Source: Plasmopara viticola (lineage: Eukaryota > Oomycota > Peronosporomycetes > Peronosporales > Peronosporaceae). Taken from it: a stretch of DNA of 64,000 bases. How positions within the stretch are numbered: the stretch's first letter is position 1; each line of letters begins with the position of its first letter. The translations under genes and the position numbers were made by a program. The stretch is taken from assembly GCA_001695595.3 (NCBI GenBank), contig MBPM02000001.1, forward strand, positions 2,294,001 to 2,358,000, written 5' to 3'. Below, piece by piece: positions 55,949 to 64,000 of this stretch. Below the pieces are notes generated by a model. That model ran no database searches, was not told where the DNA came from, and saw only the letters and a program-made list of their open reading frames with translations.

Positions 55949-56681
55949 ATGGGTCTGCGTTGCTCGTGCTTGAAACACTCGCACAAGTACCAGCGACGGC
56001 GGTCGGATGATCTCGACTCGCTGGACATGGAACAAGGCGACGACGACAGCGACCACGAGCTAGAGGTATTGGTGAAAGCTCATGAGCTGCTGGGTGCAAG
56101 TCCAAGCTCGAGCTCTGATGAATGGGGGAGGCGAAAAGGTGGCTTGAAGCGAAATGGGTCATTTGCTGGGGCTGCCATTATGGCAGAAGGAAACAGGAGA
56201 AGAGACGAGGAGGAGAACGAGGAGAAAGTGATGCATCGTAGTCCGGACTTGAGACTAATGGGGCGGGACACAGACTATCATCTCACTTCTTTACCTCGAC
56301 CAGAAGAGCTATCGAGATTACTGCGTTCGTATCAGGAGATTACTGGAATAGTAAGCTTCTTGCCTTTTTATGGCACATTCTCTTGTTGCTTACGCTGACG
56401 TGAGTTCAATTGGTAGATCGATGAAGGTCAGCTTGACCTTGAGTGCATTATGTGTCTGGAGACGTTCTCCAAGGTAAGTGTCACGTCAATGTTTTGTCCT
56501 GACGCTAGTCTGATTCTAAAATTGTCGATATGAATGAACGTAGGACAATCCAAGAGTCCGCACATTGTGCAATTGCGGTATCAATCGCTCCAACTTTCAC
56601 ACGAGCTGCTTGCTCGAGTGGCTAAATCGCGACGTGAATTGTCCAGTTTGTCGCGATTATTTGTTTTTTGAAGACTCGTGA
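55949..56681 (+). CDS. RING-finger protein with acylation-type N-terminus (three exons)
   Basis: Exons end at 56350, then run 56417-56473 and 56544-56681, with GT-AG introns and phase 0. I prefer the ATG at 55949 because it gives MGLRCSCLK, a combined N-myristoylation (Gly2) and palmitoylation (Cys5, Cys7) signal. An upstream in-frame ATG at 55862 would add 29 residues. The middle is acidic and Ser-rich. The C-terminus is a RING-type zinc finger: LECIMCLETF, then TLCNCG, FHTSCLLEWL and DVNCPVC. The eight metal ligands are Cys and His, with one His. The protein probably acts as a membrane-associated E3 ubiquitin ligase; no substrate can be inferred. Total length is about 198 residues from the inner start. 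Confidence 0.82.
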
Positions 56682-57341
56682 TTAGCCCTTAAATTGATGG
56701 CAACCTCATTTCCAGAGCGAGCTTTAGCGCAAGACAACGGGTATGTTCCATATCACTTTGATGACCGCCGAGGCTTTTTTGATGCACATTTCAACCGTCG
56801 ATCAATTTTGCGATACGATAAATTGGCTACAAAGCAGCCATTGGAACTGTTTTTATAAACATTGTATTCTATTAATTAAGTACCATTTTCTGACAATTTT
56901 GTCACGTGTGCAACTCACTTCGATCACGCAAAACATTAGCGCACACGACTGCTATGACACTAATCGCAACAGTTGTAGCAATGACAGAAGTCTAAAGAGC
57001 ACACAAAAAGAATCAGGGTCGTGTCGAAACCATAGCAACTTAACGTACCTGCCAAGAGCCCAATAGTTTATTGAAAGTGCTTCCATGTCTGTCCCAGAAA
57101 AGGTTTGCAATGGGTCAGTGCAGGGGTCAGTCGATCAACACTAGTGCAATGCAATTTAAAAGAAACACTAGAACCTTGATCGTCGGGAGGGTAAGGGCGG
57201 AACCTTATCTAACATTGGTTTGGCCACACTTGGCCATGGTTGATACTCGAATGGAAATTGGAAATACATGTTGAGGCTGCCGTGCATATTCCCAATGGCG
57301 ATGGTCAGGAACGCAACGCAAAAGTGGCTGGTGAGACAACC
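56682..57341. other. Intergenic stretch, nothing recognised
   Basis: 660 bp between the stop codons of the RING gene (plus) and the TBC gene (minus). Frames at 56743-57066 and 57071-57274 have no recognisable domain. It presumably contains both 3' UTRs. Confidence 0.45.
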
Positions 57342-58510
57342 TTACCCTATGTCAACATGCTGTTCACTTTCTTTTCGAAGCTGCTCTGGAGGTAATTGAT
57401 GAAAGAGCACAAGAGCCCTCGCAATAACTTTTTCTACGTCCATAGTGTGGGGTAAACTTGACAGCATTCCATGCATGGTACCAAAATCGCACTCGCAGCG
57501 CACAATCTTCTCACGAGCCTCGAGCACAACCTACGAAACAGTACAAATGACATGTACGTTGTAAAATGTAAAAATCGAGCAAAGCCACATACCCCTGCAG
57601 ACACGTATAGGCTGAAAAGCGGATGGGTCACGAGAAACACATCAAAGAGACGAGCGACATCTTCAAAACGCTTTAATTGGTGCGAAAACCACGTTATCAT
57701 CCAGGGAAGAGCAAAAAATGGCTCGACCTGAAAACGACACCCAGCAAGTTATCAGACCATTCAATATCACTTTGCAAAGCTACAAAAAGCTGCTGTTTAG
57801 AAGCACTATTTTTTTCTTGTATGTACCCCCGACGCACGTAGGTGCTGGAACAGAAGCTCGTCGGCGGCATCCAGCAACGGAAACAACAAGTTTGTCGTCG
57901 CCATCACTTGTTCAAACCCTGAGCGCATTGGCTCGCGCTGATACGTTTCACTCACACGTTGCACAGCTTGCCCCGTCGTCAACGAGTTTCCAAGCGTCAA
58001 GAGAAAGACCGACACAATATCATGATATCCTTGAAAGTAAAACAAGGTTTCATTGGCGTGCAGCACCTCCATAATAAGCTGCGTCAGTGCACGGCGCTTG
58101 GATCGGCGTTCACTCTCCTTTACTCCCTGCAGGATGTCGTAATGCCACAAAGATCGCTCGACGTCCTTCTCTACCAGCGCTGCGTCGCGGTGTCCATTTT
58201 CATAGCCAGCTTTTCGCTCTCTTTGCTTCGGGCTACTTGCACCAAGTAAAAATGGCCATAACACTCTACGATTTGCACTTGTGAGCAGACCATTTGGTGT
58301 GATTGCCAGCTGACGCACTTCGCAAAAACAGTCGTCGCGGTCTTCTATTGTTGCAACGCTTCCGTCGCGCTCCAGTGTGCGCAAGCGTAGGATGACTGCA
58401 CGAAGCTTCGCTTCCTTGTAGCGGGCAGGACGTTGCTCTCTTGACCGTTGCCTAGCTTGCACGCCCCGCACATGGCGTCGGTTATTGATTAAACGCTTCT
58501 TGTCGCCCAT
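57342..58510 (-). CDS. TBC-domain Rab GTPase-activating protein, TBC1D20/Gyp8-like (three exons)
   Basis: Minus-strand exons 58510-57827, 57727-57593 and 57530-57342 join in phase 0 across GT-AG introns and give about 335 residues. I use the ATG at 58510 (MGDKKRLINN) rather than the frame start at 58561. The TBC domain covers most of the protein. It shows RRVLWPFLLG, the Arg-finger segment (VEKDVERSLW), the Gln-finger motif YFQGYHDIVSVFLL, then LPWMITWFSHQL, ARLFDVFLVTHPLFSLY and a final helix with LHQLPPEQL. Both catalytic fingers are present, so GAP activity is expected. By similarity to TBC1D20 and yeast Gyp8, it probably acts on Rab1/Ypt1-type GTPases at the ER-Golgi. I see no C-terminal membrane anchor, which those homologues usually have. 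It lies 119 bp downstream of the RXLR gene, on the same strand. Confidence 0.85.
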
Positions 58511-58629
58511 TTGGCCACAATTCTGCTGTGCTACATTTGCATTAGAAAAAAACACACACATACGTTCAACTTATTGTACCAATCAAGAAGGTCTGTGAAA
58601 AAAAACGCTTAGGATTATCGAAATTAATG

Positions 58630-59466
58630 CTATTTCCACCCAAAAAAGTCTTTGAGACCGTCTTGAGCTTTACCAATAGCATTGTTGCCAAAAGCCTTTA
58701 CTGCGCTTGCACCGTGCTTCGCATCGGCAAAAAGCTCGCTCGTTTCTTCATCGAGTCTATTGCCGTAATGGGCAAACCATTGATCAACTCGTTCAGCCAC
58801 GTCGGCAACTTCATCCATAGCGTCTTTGCCAACCGCTCTCACTTTACCTGCTCCGTTTTTCGCCTCCGTTAAAAGTTCGCTCGTTTCTTCGTCGAGAAGT
58901 TTGCCTTGTGCGGCGAGCCATTGACGAGCTTCTTCAGCAGCGTCTGCAGCTTCATCAACAACGTCCTTGCCAAAAGCTTTTACAGCACCTGCACCTCTTT
59001 GTGCCTCCGTAAAGAGCTCGCTCGTTTCTCCGTCAAGACGTTTGCCTTGAGTGGCAAGCCATCCATCCGCTCGTTCAACAACGTCTGCAGCTTTGTCAAT
59101 CGCTTTGGTGCTAAAAGCCCTTACCGCACTTGCACCATCCATTACACTAGTGGAGACTTTGCTGATATCTTCGTCCATCTTTTGAACATGGGGGCGTGCA
59201 TCACTTAAGACTTTTATCATACTATTTGTAATTTCTTCGACATTGCCTCTCTCTTCGCCAGTGCCGTCTTCACCGATAAGTGTGCTCTTCGAGGCTTCGT
59301 TCGATCTAAGATTTCTATACGATATAGCCGACGTCTTCGCGGCAGCGTCGAAGCGAGGATCGGAGATTGACTCGAAATTGTATGCTGCCCGGTCAACTCC
59401 TTCGGTGCTCCTACTTAGCGAGAAGAAAGCGATGCTTCCGGCAAAAATCAAGTCGGACAAGTGCAT
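58630..59466 (-). CDS. RXLR-EER secreted effector candidate with 47-residue tandem repeats
   Basis: A single-exon minus-strand gene of 278 residues. Residues 1-23 form a secretion signal (hydrophobic LIFAGSIAFFSL). RNLR at 51-54 is an exact RxLR motif and GEER at 70-73 the companion EER motif, at the spacing expected of oomycete effectors translocated into plant cells. From residue 114 the protein consists of three complete 47-residue units (114-160, 161-207, 208-254) and a half unit to the end. Each unit has a Trp-containing core such as WLATQGKRLD or WLAAQGKLLD, followed by ETSEL and an Ala-rich helix. The units look helical and amphipathic. They are not an obvious WY fold. The function in the host is unknown. 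An initiator-type promoter element sits 21-38 bp upstream. Confidence 0.88.
   Translation of the reverse strand: MHLSDLIFAGSIAFFSLSRSTEGVDRAAYNFESISDPRFDAAAKTSAISYRNLRSNEASKSTLIGEDGTGEERGNVEEITNSMIKVLSDARPHVQKMDEDISKVSTSVMDGASAVRAFSTKAIDKAADVVERADGWLATQGKRLDGETSELFTEAQRGAGAVKAFGKDVVDEAADAAEEARQWLAAQGKLLDEETSELLTEAKNGAGKVRAVGKDAMDEVADVAERVDQWFAHYGNRLDEETSELFADAKHGASAVKAFGNNAIGKAQDGLKDFFGWK
58633..59127 (-). repeat. 141 bp coding tandem repeat in the RXLR gene
   Basis: Three full in-frame 141 bp units (59127-58987, 58986-58846, 58845-58705) and a 72 bp partial unit (58704-58633). The units align without gaps at the protein level and differ by substitutions only, as expected from unequal crossover followed by divergence. 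Confidence 0.85.
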
Positions 59467-59486
59467 AGCTCACTCTTCTGGCTTAT

Positions 59487-59504
59487 CAAATTAAAAAATG
59501 AAAG
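59487..59504 (-). promoter_or_regulatory. Oomycete initiator plus flanking element of the RXLR gene
   Basis: On the minus strand this reads CTTTCATTTTTTAATTTG. TTCATTTT matches the initiator consensus YTCANTYY and AATTTG the adjacent flanking promoter element, 21-38 bp before the ATG at 59466. This arrangement is known from Phytophthora core promoters. Confidence 0.5.
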
Positions 59505-60899
59505 CTGCATAGATTCATCGCACCAGCATTAATTTCACCAGATAAACACTGATTCTGGTCTTCACAAAACTTCGTGCCGTAAACTACCCAAAATCCGGAA
59601 TAAAAAGGGCAGCTTTCATAAATTTATAGGATACGAATTTCCAATCTGCTTTATTCTGGTCTGGTTCGTACTTTTTATAAAGATTAGCGCTTTTCTGCTT
59701 GAATTAAAGATTTCTAATGCAACTTCAGCAAAAAACTACTCGTCCATGTCATGGCCGGTCCCGCATGTTTACCGTCTGTACCTTCTTTCACATTTCTTCG
59801 GTCGTTGCCATAAGTAGTGGTGTGGAGGCTTTGAGTCAGAAATAATTTATACATCATCATGTCTTGGATATCTGCTTTCGTGACAGCCTGCTGCCAAATA
59901 ATTTACGATCAAATAAGAAGCAAAAGTACTTGGACTGCAGAAGTATTTTGAGTTTTTGCGTTGACTACTTCAAACAATTCATATTGCACGCAAAAGCTTG
60001 TTGTTGCACCGCAACATACTTTGTGATGCCGACCTTCTTATTATGATACTGTATAAGTAATACGCATGAAAATCACTTTCGACACTATGACTATCTGTAT
60101 CTAACAGTTGAAAGCGTGGATAATCCAAGTGTTGTAAGGTGATTAGTTGGGAGTGATTCGTGACCATTCAAGTTAACGCTTTGGATTACCCGCTTTGTAG
60201 CCGGCTGGGTTGATTTGCTATCGACATGGTGTAAGCAAAGAAAAATCTAAACGAATGACAGTAGGTTGCGACACTGACAAACAACCATTGCGATATTCAA
60301 ATGCGCTAGAGGTAAGGCTGCCACCAGATTGAGTACTCTTTCGGAGCTCGCATACGTAGTCTATCAGAATATTACTTCTCGTCTCTGATTAGAAGCACGA
60401 GAACTGGGTTCGATTGGATATCGTGTTTAATCTGAGCGAATTATAAAAGGTCACTTTGAAAGTCTTTAAGTCTAAGCTTTAAGCTCATGCAAATTAGTAT
60501 CTCGTTCTTGTTTTATTACACAATTAATTGGTTTGATTTTTTACACAATTCTCTGTAACCCTAGTATACCATAGTAATCTACATGTTTAAACACTCCTAA
60601 TTAGCAGTGCTTTTGTAAGAAAACAATTTGTTTGTAGAGTACACCAAATTCTGTTCCGGTACCCTATCCGAAGTATTTTACAGACATAATTACGACGCGC
60701 GGATGATAATATACTCGGATTCGGCATACTAGAAAATTGTCGGTTTTGTCTACTCCGTTAAAAATGATGCCTGAATGGCAAAAAATAGGCTACAGTTGAT
60801 TGCGTCCTTGCTCTGAAAAGCTTTATTACACTCGATCCCGGTTTGCATTTCCAAGCGAATGAAGACTCACACTTACAGGTGATATTGCTCGTTTACTTG
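59505..60899. other. Intergenic stretch upstream of the RXLR gene
   Basis: About 1.4 kb, AT-rich. Frames at 59864-60046 and 59979-60167 are short and unsupported. Nothing else is recognised. Confidence 0.45.
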
Positions 60900-61010
60900 T
60901 GAGAGATACCTCCGGCTACATTACTTTGGATCCTGTGGGGATCGAACCAGAAACATACTAATCCCGGGTCGAAGACTAACCGCTCAAGCCACAGCGTCGA
61001 TCGCACCATC
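60900..61010 (-). repeat. tRNA-derived SINE-like unit with pol III A and B boxes
   Basis: On the minus strand an A box (TGGCTTGAGCGGTTAG, 60991-60976) is followed about 27 nt later by a B box (GGTTCGATCCC, 60948-60938), the internal promoter of tRNA genes and tRNA-derived SINEs. I cannot fold a tRNA: the T-stem is mismatched and no acceptor stem pairs. A SINE or tRNA pseudogene is therefore more likely than a functional tRNA. The 3' end of the unit is uncertain. Confidence 0.6.
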
Positions 61011-63204
61011 CCTGAGCAAGGAGCTGTGTGACTTGTCACACCCTGTAGCATTAAGTAGTCCATTCTACACTCACTTATTGTTACCGCAAAAAGTTTCGGG
61101 ATGCATCGAATTACCAATTTGCTTCCGTCGGACACGCACACCGCACTACTTAATAGACTTGCTGACTTTCATAGGTGGCTGCATCTACAGCCTTTTTTTG
61201 CTGAAGCGTATCATAGCATTTGAGCTACGAGCATATTCTAAGCTCACATCAAGCAGTACATGCTACAGTAGTCTTGGCGATAATGCCTACTGCCACGAAG
61301 CTTAAATCACTAAGTCAGTCTTGATTCAGACATTCTCGTGCTCGCGGCATTCACTTTCTCTTACCTGAGAGCTCGAGCTATAAGCTGGGCATTCAATCGT
61401 AAGCAAATGTATTTCAGTGGTTTATGTCCTTAGAGCACAAGAAGAAACTGCTGAGAGCAACGTATGTTTCGGCGAAGCTACAGCTACACCAGCGTATAAC
61501 ATTTCTTGGAGTTGACGATATTTACTTTATTCAGCATGATAACATTCGGTATAGAGAGCATTAGGGCAGGTCTTCCTCGCTCAAAACGCATAATAGTGCC
61601 GGTAGATATGGTAGAAGAGACACTTGAAATTCGTTTGTTTACACAAGAATTACTACCCCAGACAGAGCCCCTTCTTCGATATGCCTTAGATTGGCTTAAC
61701 ATTATCCAAAACCATGGGCTTATATACTTGAAAATGGACTTTGCCGAGTAAAGCAATTCCCGCTGTTTGGTGGCGGTAAAATGAAGCGTAAAATTCTTGT
61801 CTGCACTGAAGTGGGGCGATAAAATGGATCTTCGTCTCGCCCTGATTTCATAGGCTTGCTGGGACAATAGCTGTACCTGTAGAGGCACGGAAATGCTAGT
61901 CACCAGTAGGGGCCGGGCGCATTCTTGGGGATGAAATGAAAACACACATCATGGTATTATATCTCCTGATACCTTGACAGCTTCGAAGGATGTACTATCC
62001 GCTGGTTATACACACAAAAGCTTGTAGAAAATGTTATCGAATATCAACGTGTAAAGGTATTTTGCGTACCATTGAACGACTGCAATGAGTCACTTAGACT
62101 GACTTGGGCCTTAAGAAAGAGCAAAGAAGCAAAACGTTCGATTCGATCCGCTGATACCTTAATTTTGGATGTTGCTGAGGCCAAAATTAGCAGCCTTCGC
62201 AGGCACAGCCTTCGTCATAAAGGTCGCTCTTGGTATAGAAGCCTATTTTTATTTCTAGGCACTCTTTTGGAAGCCGACTTAAATACTTGATCGGCCGGCC
62301 GACCTCTTTGTTGCCTGTTCGATTATTGTTATGACTAAACGGATAGTCAGATATTGATGGCTAACACTCATCGCTCATCTATAAAATGCAATCCAAGTCT
62401 TAGTGAGAGATGATGTAGCAGGCTGCTGCACAAAGTCGACCTTTCGAACTAAAAAACTTTCGGATACATTTATAAGGTAAAAGTCTTTGCCTAGATTGCG
62501 GAACTGACGTTGTCGCACATTACAAATAAATAGTAAAATCAAAACACGTATTTATTGAGTGGTCTTAAAAGTACGCGCTTTGATCCCTCAAGTCCGGGAA
62601 TTATGAGCAATAGCTAAGTGAAAAGGCATAGAGTTTTTTTGCAAGCTTTCTTATGGCAAGGTACCGTGTATCCTTGACGTATTCCTTCAACACACTATTT
62701 GAAGTGGTTTACCTCAAACGACCTCTTGTCAAGGACATTCCTGCCTGTTGAACTCTCAAAAGATTAAATGTATAATAAAATGGAATAGTAAGTGTACCTT
62801 AGCTGCTGAATATATATAGTGCTAGTATGCTCGTCTTCTTGCAAAGAAGCTTGTATCATAGATCAAAAAAACATATTCAAATAGAAAAAAATACCTTGCA
62901 TCACAACTATCCCACCAAAATGAAAAAGTCTACCTACGAACTAAAAAAAAGTATTGAAAAGTAAAACAAGAAATGCCTAACTCACGTAAGAGATATACTT
63001 TTATGCTGCGCATTACTGGTGCATCGACGCTTGTTGTGTCCCACTTGACCACAGCTGCCTCATCATTTAACGCTTTTTGCGCCTCTACTTCTATTCTAAA
63101 ATGCTGCGTTTTGATTCGCTTCTTTTAAGGTCCGCCTTTTCTTTGGACGAATTTAGTGAAAGATGCTCACTCTTTATAGGCTCACTGTTTTTTTACAAAC
63201 GGCT
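61011..63204. other. Intergenic stretch, no supported gene
   Basis: About 2.2 kb. Overlapping frames on both strands at 61484-61945 and 61506-61751, and a plus-strand frame at 62072-62290, are protein-like in composition, but I recognise no domain and no splice structure. Several A-runs and AT-rich tracts occur near 62760-62970. Confidence 0.4.
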
Positions 63205-63995
63205 TCACTTCGAGTGCTGTGAGCATGGACTATAGACAATGGACCACTTCCCATAGCCAACGTCAGCCAGCCATTCAACTGCCTCATGATTCAGCTTCAT
63301 CAGGTCTTCTTCTTTCGCGTCGTACGATTGCCTGGTCAGTGTACGTGCAAAGCCCCTTGCATGTATCTTCAACGTCTTGTTAATAAACTTTAGACATAGT
63401 TCTCCATATGGTGACGTGAGCAAAAGAAATGCGGTATCTCTTTGCCCTTTTCTTTTATTGCTGGCACTAATCTCTTGTCACGAACATATATACGAAGGTT
63501 GGAGGTACAGGAAAATGCTGGAACCGAAACTTGGTAATTCACACCCAGTTCGCTTTCGTCTCACTGCCGACGAAAGCGATTGCAACAATCCGAATCTCAC
63601 TGTTTTTATTTTTGAAACAAGCCACCAACAGCACACCTTCACTTTGTTCTTGAGAAGAGCGCCATCCAGTGCCATGCCGCGTATTGCATATGGAGTAAAC
63701 GCATGAACTCTGCATATTAGCAATTGCCGCCCGTAGGAACACGTTCTCCTTTGCATTTTTATCAATACCGCATGCCCGCGTTTCTCAAGTGCTTCGATGA
63801 ACGACAAATTTTCCTGGGGTTGATTCAAATTCAACCTTCTTACATAAGCCTTTTGCAAGCGTTCACACAGTTGTCGTACGTCACAATTATTCCAATGCCT
63901 TCTAAATGATCACGAATGATTACTGGTGACAGGTTTCGGCGATGTGTATGCACCAATTTACGCACAACATCACTTTGCGCCAGCGGCTTTGCCGT
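63205..63995 (-). pseudogene. Mutator-like (MULE) transposase, broken, running off the window edge
   Basis: Minus-strand frames read in order. Near 63850-63990 a segment with SDVVRKLVHTHRRNLSPV and ITYDNC-like sequence can be read. Near 63540-63740 the MULE core reads VACFKNKN, then IVAIAFVGSETKANW, the characteristic stretch after the first catalytic Asp. Near 63205-63423 a C-terminal piece contains KEEDLMKLNHEAVEWL and GYGKW. At least two frameshifts and several stops break it, and the Asp-rich GLDGTHLK-type block is mutated. It probably extends beyond 64000. Confidence 0.65.
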
Positions 63996-64000
63996 AAGCG

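Noticed and set aside
60900..61010. A functional tRNA gene
   Set aside because: A and B boxes are present, but the T-stem is mismatched and no seven-pair acceptor stem can be formed.
1..64000. CRISPR arrays, bacterial operons or organelle DNA
   Set aside because: No regularly spaced direct repeats; genes have spliceosomal introns and eukaryotic families, consistent with nuclear DNA.

Overview
The window reads as nuclear DNA of an oomycete, probably a plant-parasitic Peronosporales species (Phytophthora or downy-mildew type). Supporting signs are a secreted RXLR-EER effector candidate, two very large FKS/callose-type 1,3-beta-glucan synthases, short GT-AG introns of about 55-80 bp, oomycete-style initiator elements just upstream of some start codons, and gene islands separated by decayed transposons. 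The species cannot be named from the sequence alone.

Layout: 0-6 kb holds a triple-PH/ELMO protein and a four-exon RNase P/MRP subunit (POP4/Rpp29). From 6 to 19 kb there is repeat-rich DNA with an internally deleted non-LTR retrotransposon on the minus strand and a decayed Ty1/copia element with recognisable LTRs. A nine-exon PA-ankyrin-PH protein lies at 19.2-23.9 kb. Two tandem minus-strand glucan synthases occupy 24.6-38.6 kb. A roughly 12 kb element with inverted terminal repeats of about 1 kb spans 39.0-51.1 kb. Next come a small inverted-repeat element and a Ty3/gypsy remnant (51.1-53.1 kb). A second gene island (54.5-59.5 kb) contains a DUF2817 metallopeptidase with a frameshift, a divergently transcribed RING protein, a TBC (Rab-GAP) protein and the RXLR candidate. 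The rest, 59.5-64 kb, is mostly non-coding with a tRNA-derived SINE-like unit and a decayed MULE transposase at the right edge.

The most unusual object is the 39.0-51.1 kb element. Its interior carries broken genes for a superfamily-3 (D5-like) helicase, an A32/FtsK-type genome-packaging ATPase and an adenovirus-type cysteine protease, plus fibre-like and capsid-associated-like proteins. Together with the long terminal inverted repeats, this is the gene set of a Polinton-like virus (PLV) or Maverick-type endogenous virus. It sits about 415 bp upstream of the second glucan synthase start codon. A 0.65 kb inverted-repeat element directly beside it shares its terminal sequence.

The host genes fit a filamentous pathogen: wall glucan synthesis (two synthases), membrane traffic and signalling (PH-ELMO, PA-ankyrin-PH, TBC, RING), RNA processing (POP4) and host manipulation (RXLR candidate with three and a half 47-residue repeats). 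All exon boundaries come from reading splice sites and frames by eye. Domain names rest on recognisable motifs, not on database searches.
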